Assembly: GCA_016709865.1 (NCBI GenBank)
Contig: JADJLX010000006.1
Span: 62,001-126,000 of the forward strand
Reading direction: 5' to 3'
Length of the DNA: 64,000 bases
DNA from: Bacteroidales bacterium
GTDB taxonomy: Bacteria > Bacteroidota > Bacteroidia > Bacteroidales > VadinHA17
Position 1 is the stretch's first letter. Each line of letters begins with the position of its first letter. The translations under genes and the position numbers were made by a program. The notes beneath the pieces are model-generated. The model saw only the letters and a list, made by a program, of their open reading frames with translations. It did no database searches and was not told the DNA's origin. Below, piece by piece: positions 35,101-44,567 of the stretch.

Positions 35101-35239
35101 CACGAATCTGGGTATGAAGGAGAAAAGAAGTGGCGATTCGCTGAAAAACTCCTAAGAATGAGAAAATCCATGCGAATCGCCACTTCTTTTCTTATATGAC
35201 CCAAAAATGACTTGTCATCCCGAGCTTCGGCGAGGGATC
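35074..35239. repeat. Nested palindromic element, copy 1
   Basis: Outer arms are 35074-35100 (GATCCCTCGCTGAGGCTCGG then GATGACA) and 35213-35239, which pair at 25 of 27 positions. Inner arms are a perfect 21-bp inverted repeat (35121-35141 and 35172-35192) built around GAAGTGGCGATTCGC. A second copy with the same inner motif lies at 63703-63873. It encodes no protein and could fold into a long hairpin that terminates both convergent transcripts. Confidence 0.88.
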
Positions 35240-35270
35240 CCTGGCTTTCAGCAGGAATCCCCGATATTCT

Positions 35271-36501
35271 CTAATTATAAAACACTGAATTGAAGAATGC
35301 TTTCATTTCAGCAGCATAATAAACACCATATTTTATAAAGGTGGCTTTAGTCCTTTCATCAGGCTTCCAGTCGAAGAAAGCATGACCGGCACCACCGACC
35401 TGAACATACTCAACAGTCTGGCCCGCCTTTACTAAAGCGTCAACATAAGCTTTCACATTTTCATCTCTTATCAATCCGTCATTAGTACCGCGTGTAAGAT
35501 ACTGGGGAACTGATCTCTCTTTTGCATCGGGGATATTATTAATCGGGGAAATTGCTTCTCTCCAGCTGTCATTTGCAGCAGGATCTTCTGAGAATGTATT
35601 TAACATAGTACCACCAAACACACCATAACTAGGGGCAGCAGCCTTAATCGCATTCATCATCTCGGTTCTTAGCTGTCCGACTGTTTTATTTTTTGGCAGA
35701 TACGACGGCATAAACTCAAATACACCTGCTGTTTTGCCAAATCCTCCGTCTCCAATCTTATTTGCCATAACTGAACAGGCAGCCGAAAGATGACCTCCGG
35801 CACTGTCGCCTGTAAGACCTATCTTATCAGGATCACCGCCATACTCTGCAGCATGCTCTCTGATATGTGCAATTGCCCCGTAGACATCCTCAATCAGATT
35901 AGCCATTGTATTATTTGTCTGATCCCCGTCGAGTTTGCGCGCCCAACGGTAGTCGATACTGAATACAACATACTTTCCGCCTTTGGTAAGTTCCCTTGCC
36001 AGACCACGCATTATATCCTCAGTATTGGATGTCCAGCCACCGCCATGAATTATAATAATGCATGGAAGGTTCTTTGCTCCTTTTGGTGAATAAACATCAT
36101 ATTTCAATTGTTTTACCCGGTTTCGCATATACAACATCCTGTATTACATTGATATGATCAACTGCTGATTTCTCAATAAATGAAGCACCAATACGTTTGT
36201 CTTTGTCCACCGTTACTTTGAAGGGTGAACTCATCGATTCCTGGTAAGTTCCGCGTCCGTTCGCTACTATATGGAATAAAGCATCTATAACGAATCCTTT
36301 ATCGGGTGTAGCAGTTAAGGTGAGGACAGTTCCGGCCGGGTACTTCCCGTCGGCAGGAAGAGGCGGATCAACATTAACAGTTCCATTTACAGGTTTATCC
36401 AGAGTAACTGTGTATGAAGTTGCCTGGGAATAGCTGACTCCAATAAGGGAAAAAAGGAGTATTACAGTAAAACAAAAGTTTGTGACCGATGATTTTTTCA
36501 T
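35271..36501 (-). pseudogene. Frameshifted secreted alpha/beta hydrolase with N-terminal InlB-like B-repeat domain
   Basis: The 5' frame (from 36501) encodes a signal peptide (ending SYSQ), a divergent InlB B-repeat-like domain (YTVTLDKPVNGTVNVDPPLP, GTVLTLTATPDKGF) and QDVVYAKPGK before a stop. The other frame continues KQLKYDVYSPKGAKNLPCII with an alpha/beta hydrolase: HGGGW oxyanion motif, GDSAGGH nucleophile elbow, and late Asp/His (TRGTNDG, GGAGHAF). One extra base in the run TTTT at 36111-36114 (or in the adjacent C/G run) explains the shift. Corrected length is about 409 residues. It is a likely esterase acting with the rhamnosidase. Error or young pseudogene cannot be told apart. Confidence 0.82.
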
Positions 36502-36531
36502 GATTAAAATATTAATTATTATATAAAATGT

Positions 36532-39500
36532 TTATTGTAGTTCAGAAGTGAATTTATACGAGCCGGATACGAGTTCTATATAGGCTTTCCCATTTTCATA
36601 TTTCAGAAATTTAATTCCTTTCACCTTCTTAACCGGCTTACCATTTTCCTTTATTCCTATTTCTGATGAAGCAGGAAGTGAAAGAGTAGCAGTCGTATTT
36701 GCAGGAACTGTTGCTTCATATGTGAGCACACCATTCTCCTTTTTCCAGGAACTGCTGATTTTCCCGTACATTGAATCATAGTAGCCTCTAGCCCATGTCA
36801 TCTGCCCGGTCGGATCTGGTTCAGGTTGCAGTATAAAGTTTCTGAATCCTGGTTCATTACGCTGTATACCAAGCGAATAAGCCATCATCCATTGCCCTAC
36901 AGCTCCGAAGGAATAATGATTAAAGGAGTTCATGCTGTTGTTGCCGCCAAAGCCATTCTCAACTGTATATCCGTTAAGTCTTTCCCAGATCGACGTTGCT
37001 CCCTGGTCGATTGCATAGACCCACGAAGGATACTGATTATTCTGCAGGATTTTATAAGCTAGGTTGCTCATACCGTTATCAGATAAAGCCTTGCTGATCC
37101 ATGCTGTACCAATAAAACCTGTCATAAGTGAGTTAGTGGGACGCATAATTCCACCATCATCTTTATTCTCGCGCCCGATTGCAGCAGCAAGGTTTTTTAT
37201 CATATAGGGTTTATTCTCCTCATTAAACAGGTTCATTGCCAAACCAACCGAATAGGCAGTCTGAACATCAGCTACTTTAAATTCAGGTTGTGCAGAAGTT
37301 GCTCCGCCTCCGCCAAAACCTCCCCTGCCGCCAATAAGCCCAAGGGCTTTTTTATCGGCGCTTACAAAAGTCTTATTAAAGAACTCCTTACGTTTATCAT
37401 ATAAGGTTCTGAATTTTGTAACATCTTCCGTCTTACCAAGAACTTCAGCTACTTTCGACATAATCTCCAAATCATAAGCGTGATATGCTGTCACAAGAAA
37501 CTGTTGTCCAAGCTGATTATTCTGTGGTCCTAGCCAGTCGCCTAATGCGCCGTCAGAGCTGAGACCTGTTTTCGGATCTATTGTGGTCTCAAGATAATCC
37601 ATATACCTTACCATTGCAGGATAATGTTCTGCCAGCACTCCTATATCTCCATATTGCTGATAGGACTCCCAGGGAACAACGATGCCAGCACTTCCCCATA
37701 GCACACCTCCGAATCCTCCGCCAACCGGAGCTACATCGGTGAATCTTCCTTTTGCCGACTGGACATCGCGCATGGCGAACATATGCCTCCTCAGGAACTG
37801 GTTACTGTTCGAAACATAAGTGGCAGTGCGTGAAAAAACGTTGAGATCGCCTGACCAGCCCATGCGCTCGTTACGCTGCGGACAGTCGGTGGGTATCGTA
37901 AGGAAATTATCGATATTGGACCATACAAGATTAGACCATAGCTGGTTGACCTTGGGATTCGATGTGGAATAATCGGCAGAAAGTTCTCTTACTGAGCTGA
38001 TCGCGACACTTTGAACAGCTTCCAGCGGAAGCGGACTGTCGATACCGGTAATCTCAATATACTGAAATCCGTGGGATGTGAATTTTGGCTGATATACCTG
38101 TGCTCCGTTTTTCATTGTATAAATATCCTGACTCAGTGCTGCCCTGTAATTTTCAGTCATGATCATTCCAACATTGTTACCTGATTCCTTCAGATCAGGA
38201 TAAAGCATTTCAGAAAACCTCAGAATTAGTTTTCTTCCTGCGTTGCCATTTGTTATTGTTATTTTCGGAACACCTACAATGTTTTGCCCCATATTATAAA
38301 CAAAAACTCCTTTGCGCACCTCTTTAACACTCTGTGCAGGTACCACTTTAAAGATTCCCGCATTATTTCCGATCTGTCCGGTAAGTGAAAAATTCTGATA
38401 GTCAAAGCTGGTCACTGTACCATCTCTTTCTGTCGAACTCCCGCTAAATGCTGTACCATCAGTTGATACAGCAACAGCACTCTTCCATCTGCTGTCATCA
38501 AATGCTGGTGTTGTCCAGCCTTCAGTTGCAGCTTCCCTTGTGGCGTCATAGGCTTCACCCATATCGAGACTGCTGAACAGAACAGGACCCTTGTTATAGA
38601 ATTTCCAGTCTTTTGGGTTAGTTGTAATTAAAGAGGTTGATCCATCTGCATATGTTATAACCAGCTTTGCCAGCAGCGACTGTCTGTCGCCAAAGTGGTT
38701 CCATATATTACCGAAGCTGAGCAGACCGCTCCACCATCCTTCACTTAGCATGGCACCAATTGCATTATCGCCGCTTGTAATGAGATTTGTTACATCATAA
38801 GTCTGGTAGAGGTGAGTAATATTATATTGAGTCAGTCCGGGATTATAATAGTCATCCCCTACTCTCTTCCCGTTAATGAATACCTCATAAATACCTCTGG
38901 CAGTAACATACAACCTTGCATCTTTTATAGTTTTGAGGCTGGTTGTGAATTCAGTGCGAAGCATTGGTGCTGAATTCCGGCTGGGATCTGCTGTTATCAG
39001 GATACCATTAGCCCCGCCATCGATAACCCACTTTCCACCGGAGACCTTAACGCCTGAGGTGGCATCCTTAGTGTATTCTGAATAAATTCCTGTATATGGC
39101 AGACTAAACAGGTTTTCTTCGAAAAGAGTGTTGTTAGGGAACCGGTTATTGCTTACCACAAGGTTAGAAAACGTGGCCCGCTGACCCGGATCTGCAGAGA
39201 ATCCCATCTCGCACAGCATCCCGTAAGGGATATAGTTGCCGCCACTTCCGACAGGGTTAAGATTAAATGAAGCACCCGTCTGACGCCCACCAAATTGAGG
39301 AGGTCCTGCCTGAGTTGAAGCCTGATTAGCAGGAGCGGCAGGCACAACTATAAAATCCTGAGCGCCATCAAGTGTCAGGGAAATCTGTCCAAAAACGCTT
39401 GAGAACTGAACCTTGTGTTCCTGATTCTTATTTGCAATATTTATGAATTGAGTCTTAATATCGAATGACCTGATTGGTTTCTCAGGAGAATCTGTATCCT

Positions 39501-40206
39501 TATAACCAGCCCTGTAGATGTTAAACCTGGCCATTCCGGTTTCAGAACCATCAACGCCTGAGATGTCAAGCTCCACTTTTAAATAACTCTCATTTCGTTT
39601 CTTTTCAACCTGATAGATATTCATATTTTTATCCATCAGTCGAGGATCGTTGGCTCCATAGACAAATGATGCTTTAGTGCTACCGGGTTCAATTGCAATC
39701 CCATACTTCACGTTAAAAATTATCAGGTAAGGGGAGTATAAAACAAGGTCTTCATTGCCTCCGCCAATCCAGGTTGCTCCACTCCATGCTCCCAGTTCAC
39801 AACCACTTCTGCCAAGTCCGGTTTCAAACCACGATGAAGCAGATGAGGATTTGGATTTCTGGTCCCAGACTGTTACAGTCCACTCATAACGGGTTGCCGG
39901 TTTTAGTTCTGGTCCGGCATAGGTGATACCAACAGAATTTCTGCCGGTAACTTTTCCGGAGTCCCATATAACTTTATTGCCCGGATCCTTTACAACGATC
40001 TGGTAAGCAGTCTGAAAAAGACCTCTTTCGCCTGGCATCGAAGTCATCTGCCATGCAAACCTCGGGGCAGCAACATCTATCCCGATCGGAGTTTTGGTGT
40101 ATTCCGTGGTAAGATTGACAACATTAGCATTTACGGCAAATGAGATTAAAGTTAGTGCACTTATTATCACTATTTTAAAACTCAGAATCCATTTAGATCT
40201 AAACAT
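36532..40206 (-). CDS. Glycoside hydrolase family 78 alpha-L-rhamnosidase
   Basis: The 1224-residue secreted protein has the GH78 layout. An N-terminal Fn-like domain (TPIGIDVAAPRFAWQM) is followed by a roughly 250-residue insert resembling a laminin-G/concanavalin module, a second jelly-roll (YVTARGIYEVFINGKRVGDDYYNPG) and an (alpha/alpha)6 domain. The catalytic region holds DCPQRNERMGWSGD and the later DQGATSIWERLNGY with candidate Glu. Short Gly/Gln-rich insertions occur at QASTQAGPPQFGG and IGGRGGFGGGG. It removes alpha-linked rhamnose from polysaccharides or phenolic glycosides. It starts 18 nt after the Gfo/Idh gene and so is part of the same minus-strand transcript. Confidence 0.93.
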   Translation of the reverse strand: MFRSKWILSFKIVIISALTLISFAVNANVVNLTTEYTKTPIGIDVAAPRFAWQMTSMPGERGLFQTAYQIVVKDPGNKVIWDSGKVTGRNSVGITYAGPELKPATRYEWTVTVWDQKSKSSSASSWFETGLGRSGCELGAWSGATWIGGGNEDLVLYSPYLIIFNVKYGIAIEPGSTKASFVYGANDPRLMDKNMNIYQVEKKRNESYLKVELDISGVDGSETGMARFNIYRAGYKDTDSPEKPIRSFDIKTQFINIANKNQEHKVQFSSVFGQISLTLDGAQDFIVVPAAPANQASTQAGPPQFGGRQTGASFNLNPVGSGGNYIPYGMLCEMGFSADPGQRATFSNLVVSNNRFPNNTLFEENLFSLPYTGIYSEYTKDATSGVKVSGGKWVIDGGANGILITADPSRNSAPMLRTEFTTSLKTIKDARLYVTARGIYEVFINGKRVGDDYYNPGLTQYNITHLYQTYDVTNLITSGDNAIGAMLSEGWWSGLLSFGNIWNHFGDRQSLLAKLVITYADGSTSLITTNPKDWKFYNKGPVLFSSLDMGEAYDATREAATEGWTTPAFDDSRWKSAVAVSTDGTAFSGSSTERDGTVTSFDYQNFSLTGQIGNNAGIFKVVPAQSVKEVRKGVFVYNMGQNIVGVPKITITNGNAGRKLILRFSEMLYPDLKESGNNVGMIMTENYRAALSQDIYTMKNGAQVYQPKFTSHGFQYIEITGIDSPLPLEAVQSVAISSVRELSADYSTSNPKVNQLWSNLVWSNIDNFLTIPTDCPQRNERMGWSGDLNVFSRTATYVSNSNQFLRRHMFAMRDVQSAKGRFTDVAPVGGGFGGVLWGSAGIVVPWESYQQYGDIGVLAEHYPAMVRYMDYLETTIDPKTGLSSDGALGDWLGPQNNQLGQQFLVTAYHAYDLEIMSKVAEVLGKTEDVTKFRTLYDKRKEFFNKTFVSADKKALGLIGGRGGFGGGGATSAQPEFKVADVQTAYSVGLAMNLFNEENKPYMIKNLAAAIGRENKDDGGIMRPTNSLMTGFIGTAWISKALSDNGMSNLAYKILQNNQYPSWVYAIDQGATSIWERLNGYTVENGFGGNNSMNSFNHYSFGAVGQWMMAYSLGIQRNEPGFRNFILQPEPDPTGQMTWARGYYDSMYGKISSSWKKENGVLTYEATVPANTTATLSLPASSEIGIKENGKPVKKVKGIKFLKYENGKAYIELVSGSYKFTSELQ

Positions 40207-40224
40207 AGCAGATACTCTTTATAT

Positions 40225-41661
40225 TTATATTATTTCAGGAACTACATAGGGTTTGCGATATTCTCTTGTAAGCAATTTATCAGCTTCCGGATCAGCGGCA
40301 AATTTTTCCTGATCCCCGATAAACTTTAATTCACGTCCAAGCCTGTAAGATATGTTTGCAAGGTGAGGAAGTGCTGTTGAATAAAAGCCTTCAGAGATAT
40401 CGCATCTTAGATTTTCATTATTGCCCGAGCGTATTCCCTCAATAAAGTTAGAGAAGTGATCTGCAATTATATCCTGATCTTTTTTGTCTGATTCAGGATT
40501 CTTGGTGGTACCTGCAAAAGGCTCTTTCTCCCGTTTTCGGAAAGCCTTCCAGGGTCTGGCGGATTCATCTTTTATTTCAAGATATCCATCTGTTCCGTAG
40601 AAGATGTTGCCAACAGATATATCCGAACTTGATTCCATATTTGTATACCTTCCCCTGGTTTCAAACTCGAGTATCTTGCCGTCGGCATATTTAAGCACGC
40701 TCGTCTGTAAATTCGGAGTTTCCTGCATCGACTTATCATGCCCGTATGCCTCAACACCTCCGTAAACCATTGTTCCCGGTGTTCTGTTTTCGGGAGTAGG
40801 GTCATCTTTTCTGAAACCGTATATGCCTCCTGCTGAATAGACTGAAACCGGGTGTTCTTTTTTACCAAGTCCCAGACGGGCAATGTCAAACTGATGCGGG
40901 CCCTGGTTGCCTGTGTCGCCATTTCCGGTATCCCAGAACCAGTGCCAGCAGTAATGGCTTCTTTTTTCATTGTACGGGCGATAAGTTGCCGGTCCCAGCC
41001 AGCGGTCATAATGAAATGTATCGGGAGGAATGCTGTCTTTTGCAGTGCCATATGAATCACGCAGTTTATAGCAAAGACCCCTGGCCATATAAACTTCACC
41101 GATACCTCCGTCATGAAGGAATTTTAATGCCTGCTGCATATTAATTCCCGAACGGCTTTGAAATCCAACCTGCACCCTGACATTATATTTACGTGCTGCC
41201 TCTATCATTTTACGTCCTTCCCATATGTTATGCGAAGCCGGCTTCTCCACATAAACATGCTTGCCTGCCTGACAGGCCCATATTGTGGCTAATGCATGCC
41301 AGTGATTGGGAACGACTACCGACACTGCGTCAATTTCCTTGTCATCGAGTACCTTATGGATATCCCATTCTGTCAGAGGCTTAAGACCGGTCTTATCAAA
41401 AACGATTTTAGAACCCGGATCGAAAAGCTTTTCATCAGTATCACAAAGCGCTTTTATCACCACATTCTGCTTATCCTTTAAGCTGCACCATGTATTTATG
41501 TGTACGGTACCCTGGTTTCTGATACCAATAACTCCGATATTAATGCGTTCGCTGGCACCAATAATGGAATTATAAGATTTTGAACTGAACCCCATGCCGC
41601 CAATAGCAATACCAGCAGAGCCCAGTACGCTCTTCTTAATAAAGTCCCTTCTTTTTGTCAT
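40225..41661 (-). CDS. Gfo/Idh/MocA-family oxidoreductase with Tat-type signal
   Basis: 478 residues beginning with a twin-arginine signal (KRRDFIKKSVLGSAGIAIGG), so it is probably exported folded with its cofactor. The Rossmann domain has INIGVIGIRNQG and DAVSVVVPNHWHALATIWACQAGKHVYVEKP, where EKP is the family signature. The C-terminal domain includes YDRWLGPATYRPYN and HYCWHWFWDTGNG, typical of the periplasmic group. Such enzymes oxidise or isomerise sugars with tightly bound NAD(P). Tight linkage with GH78 suggests work on sugar released from a glycoside. Confidence 0.9.
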   Translation of the reverse strand: MTKRRDFIKKSVLGSAGIAIGGMGFSSKSYNSIIGASERINIGVIGIRNQGTVHINTWCSLKDKQNVVIKALCDTDEKLFDPGSKIVFDKTGLKPLTEWDIHKVLDDKEIDAVSVVVPNHWHALATIWACQAGKHVYVEKPASHNIWEGRKMIEAARKYNVRVQVGFQSRSGINMQQALKFLHDGGIGEVYMARGLCYKLRDSYGTAKDSIPPDTFHYDRWLGPATYRPYNEKRSHYCWHWFWDTGNGDTGNQGPHQFDIARLGLGKKEHPVSVYSAGGIYGFRKDDPTPENRTPGTMVYGGVEAYGHDKSMQETPNLQTSVLKYADGKILEFETRGRYTNMESSSDISVGNIFYGTDGYLEIKDESARPWKAFRKREKEPFAGTTKNPESDKKDQDIIADHFSNFIEGIRSGNNENLRCDISEGFYSTALPHLANISYRLGRELKFIGDQEKFAADPEADKLLTREYRKPYVVPEII

Positions 41662-41720
41662 AGTGATAATCTATTAACTTATTATCCTAAAAATAAGACA
41701 ATTTGTTAGATATTATCACT
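41662..41720. promoter_or_regulatory. Inverted repeat upstream of Gfo/Idh gene
   Basis: AGTGATAAT (41662-41670) and ATTATCACT (41712-41720) are exact complements separated by 41 nt. The left half directly abuts the start codon of the minus-strand gene. It may be an operator for a dimeric regulator or part of the leader hairpin; neither is shown. Confidence 0.35.
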
Positions 41721-41745
41721 GTCAACCCTGCATAAAAATGAGTAA

Positions 41746-43230
41746 TTACTTACCGGCTTTGCCAGATACAGAAAACCCAGTCAGCTTTGACATCCATGCT
41801 ATGAATTCCTCAGCATCCTGATCGGCGCCATGCCCTGCATCCCAATACAAAAAGGTATTCACATTTCTTTTCTGGTTCTCAAGACTTGTGGCAAGATTAA
41901 CAATAACCGTCTGAGATGTATGATTATCTGAGGTACCCTGCCTCAACCACCAGTTATTTGTGCAGCTGCTGCTGTTCTGACCTATGAAATACATGGCATT
42001 CATCAGGTTCACAAGTGTTTTTACTTCTCCTTCTGTCTCTGCATTCTTATTACCTGAAGCCTGCCTCAGACTGAAATTTGTAAAATGTCGGGCATCTGTG
42101 TTCTTATTTCCGAACAAAACCGGCTCCGGCTGCTTCATCGCAAAATCGTCAAAAGCAGGCAACCCTTTCATTCTTCCAACATGTGTAACATAATCAGTAA
42201 ATGAGAATGAAGCTCCGTTATCACTCCAGGTGATCCAGGTATTCTTCGCCAGATATTCATTGCGTTTTTCTTCAGTAAGTGATTTCAGATACTTATTGGC
42301 AGATGGGATCATATAATACTGAAGAAGATATTTATCGTAATTGTCTGCAGTAAGTATTCCAAAGCCGTTTTTACCCTGTAGTTTCAGTGAGACCTGATAC
42401 TCAGCATAAAGGGCTTTGAGTTGTTTTGAAAGCTCCTGATCAGCAAGGCCTGATCTTCCCGGAGTCGTTCCATACATCCATTCGTAAGCACCATCGGCAT
42501 GCTCGAGATCTGTTATCGGACAAAAACAGGCACTGCCAAAAATATCGTCTTTTGCATCTGCAGCACCGATCTCTTTAAGGTATGAATCGTAGAGCGGACT
42601 GTTTCCGGAAGCACCCAGAAGTGCAGAGAGAGCTCCTCCGGCACTCACCCCGGTTGAAATAATCCAATCAGGATTGCCCGGCATTACACCTTTATTATGA
42701 CGTATATAACGGATTGCTGCCTTAAGGTCAACAATTGCTGCAGGCGCCTTTCCGTAATAGGTACCATCAGGGGCTTTATTATCACGTCCGCGGCATCCCG
42801 GAGATACAACCACAAATCCTGCAGCGAGTGCCAGATCAGCCTTGCCGCTCACTCCTGTACTTCCTCCCGGACCGCCCTGTCCGCCAGGACCACCAGCTCC
42901 TCCTGTTCGTGCATTATTTACCGACATATAGCCACCTACTCCTATATTGAAAAGTATAGGAGCATTACCGGCATCGACAGTTATCTCATCAACCTTAACC
43001 GGGACATTTACATTGAGGCTCTGATAATCCTTGTCAACAGGGTTAGCGACATACGGAATGTGTAAATAAGATCTGTATGTAACCTGCTTATCACCGGTAC
43101 TTGTCCTGACAATCTTTGTTTCAACTGTAAAGTTATCTTTCGGGAAAAGCAATGGATCCTTAGACTGACCTGCTGCTGTAAGAATACTTACAGCTGTCAG
43201 TACCAGTGCAACAATACTTTTTTTTGACAT
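41746..43230 (-). CDS. Secreted tannase/feruloyl-esterase-like alpha/beta hydrolase
   Basis: The signal peptide (ending TAAGQ) is followed by an alpha/beta hydrolase. It has LAAGFVVVSPGCRGRDN, a nucleophile elbow GVSAGGALSALLG, and a C-terminal region with SSCTNNWWLRQGTSDNHTS and WDAGHGADQDAEEFI, the latter with the candidate catalytic His. A Gly/Pro/Gln-rich insertion (GGAGGPGGQGGPGGSTG) lies before the first strand. Such esterases often hydrolyse gallate or ferulate-type esters; the exact ester is uncertain. It probably heads the operon with the Gfo/Idh and GH78 genes. Confidence 0.78.
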   Translation of the reverse strand: MSKKSIVALVLTAVSILTAAGQSKDPLLFPKDNFTVETKIVRTSTGDKQVTYRSYLHIPYVANPVDKDYQSLNVNVPVKVDEITVDAGNAPILFNIGVGGYMSVNNARTGGAGGPGGQGGPGGSTGVSGKADLALAAGFVVVSPGCRGRDNKAPDGTYYGKAPAAIVDLKAAIRYIRHNKGVMPGNPDWIISTGVSAGGALSALLGASGNSPLYDSYLKEIGAADAKDDIFGSACFCPITDLEHADGAYEWMYGTTPGRSGLADQELSKQLKALYAEYQVSLKLQGKNGFGILTADNYDKYLLQYYMIPSANKYLKSLTEEKRNEYLAKNTWITWSDNGASFSFTDYVTHVGRMKGLPAFDDFAMKQPEPVLFGNKNTDARHFTNFSLRQASGNKNAETEGEVKTLVNLMNAMYFIGQNSSSCTNNWWLRQGTSDNHTSQTVIVNLATSLENQKRNVNTFLYWDAGHGADQDAEEFIAWMSKLTGFSVSGKAGK

Positions 43231-43266
43231 TTTATTCTTCTTAAGGTGAATAATGCCGGAATTTTT

Positions 43267-43794
43267 CTACTTGTAAAATAGTAAAAGTAATATCGCAAAA
43301 ACAAATCCGGCCAGTATAACATATAAACCATTACGGAAAACCTTCGACTTAGCGTTAAACATCCAGAAAGATGAAACAGCAAGAAATAACATTACAATTC
43401 CGAAGGCCAGAGTAACCCAGTGAAATGGATTTTTACTGGCTGTTTTATGAATATTCGCAAACCGGTTTAATGGGAAAATAAGTTCTTTAACAGTCATTTC
43501 AGCAGTTCCGGTTGCTGTATTAAATGTTCCGCCCTGGAAATATACTATATCTCCTTCAGTTTTTAGTATTTTGAATTCCCGCAACCTGAGCGCAGTACCC
43601 AGATCAGCAGGTTTAGTATCAGCAGGCACCGTTGTCTTAACAGTTTTTTCTTTTTTCAGGAAGTCTGTATCTCTGAAAATAAGTGAGATCCCAGCCATTG
43701 CATATATTATTACAAATCCAACAAAAAAGAATCCCAGATACCTGTGAAACAGACGAATGTAATGAACAAATGATTTTTTTTCTTTGGTCTCCAT
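43267..43794 (-). CDS. PepSY-associated membrane protein
   Basis: 175 residues with an N-terminal helix (RLFHRYLGFFFVGFVIIYAM), a short periplasmic part and two C-terminal helices. FHRYLGF and HKTASKNPFHWVTLAFGIVMLF match the 'PepSY-associated TM' family, where His residues may carry heme or metal. It lacks a recognisable full PepSY domain. The domain is often found with ferric reductases or in protease-inhibition. It is followed by the esterase gene at 37 nt. Confidence 0.72.
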   Translation of the reverse strand: METKEKKSFVHYIRLFHRYLGFFFVGFVIIYAMAGISLIFRDTDFLKKEKTVKTTVPADTKPADLGTALRLREFKILKTEGDIVYFQGGTFNTATGTAEMTVKELIFPLNRFANIHKTASKNPFHWVTLAFGIVMLFLAVSSFWMFNAKSKVFRNGLYVILAGFVFAILLLLFYK

Positions 43795-43881
43795 ACGATA
43801 CTTTTATTAATTAACAATCTTAATTCTTTTGATAGACATAAAACAAACCCTGTTTATTCCACGAATAGATTAGCCATCAGG

Positions 43882-44436
43882 TTACCTGTTTAACTTATCA
43901 TCCCGTTTAAACAGAGAAGTTAATACAGTTTCAAATCCCGGGGTATAAATACCTGTAATATAATCATGTAATAAGGACCCTTCCCTGATTAATATTCCCT
44001 CAAAAAGGGAAAGGAACTTCTTTAAATTGAGAACAAGGTGAACACAGCCGGAAATCAGAAATATATTGGCGACTGTACCATGAAATTCACCTTTTGAATC
44101 GTTAAATCCTGTGAGGTAAACCAGGAAGCTCACAACTGTCACAATAAATGTTATTAAGGTTATCGTAGTAACAATATTCTTAGAGTAAAGACTCTTTAAG
44201 ACCATCCCTTTGATGAATTTCCAGTGCTGGAAAAGATGAATGATAATCAGAAGGCTAAATACTATAGAAAAAATACTGTGTAATGTACCCCATGAAAAAC
44301 TGTTCGCTATCTCCTGTTCGCTCCTGGATCCGCCCCTGTGTCCCTTTACACTCTCTGTTGTGACCCAGCATCCGATCATTGCCACTATCGTAACTATATC
44401 GATTAAACCTTTGGCGATTTTACTAATGGAATTCAT
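43882..44436 (-). CDS. DUF4405-type cytochrome-b-like membrane protein
   Basis: The 184-residue protein has four hydrophobic helices with conserved His residues in the second and fourth (SFSWGTLHSIFSIVFSLLIIIHLFQHW and FHGTVANIFLISGCVHLVL). This is the DUF4405/cytochrome b561-like layout and could hold heme. With the adjacent PepSY-type gene it may form a small electron-transfer or iron-related module, set within CAZyme genes. Function unproven. Confidence 0.7.
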   Translation of the reverse strand: MNSISKIAKGLIDIVTIVAMIGCWVTTESVKGHRGGSRSEQEIANSFSWGTLHSIFSIVFSLLIIIHLFQHWKFIKGMVLKSLYSKNIVTTITLITFIVTVVSFLVYLTGFNDSKGEFHGTVANIFLISGCVHLVLNLKKFLSLFEGILIREGSLLHDYITGIYTPGFETVLTSLFKRDDKLNR

Positions 44437-44567
44437 AATAAATAACTTCTTTGGTTATCCGCCAAAAATAAGCTCTGAACTAACATCAGCCAGAATTAAA
44501 TCAGTGAACCAACCAAAGTCAGTGGTGAACTGTCAGAATTGAAGATTCAGTAACCGAACCTGATTAA

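Larger units (their letters stand above)
34769..35270. other. Gene-free, repeat-rich interval (502 nt)
   Basis: The region between the convergent PIN toxin and the frameshifted hydrolase is filled by 84-bp tandem repeats and one copy of the nested palindromic element, both described separately. Open frames on both strands here merely follow the 84-bp (28-codon) period and are not genes. Confidence 0.85.

Noticed and set aside
34777..35117. Repeat-containing ORFs on both strands
   Set aside because: They follow the 84-bp (28-codon) period of the tandem repeats and have no gene-like start or homology.
40572..41114. 180-residue minus-strand frame inside the Gfo/Idh gene
   Set aside because: It is a shadow of the same-strand gene in another frame; the Gfo/Idh frame carries all conserved motifs.
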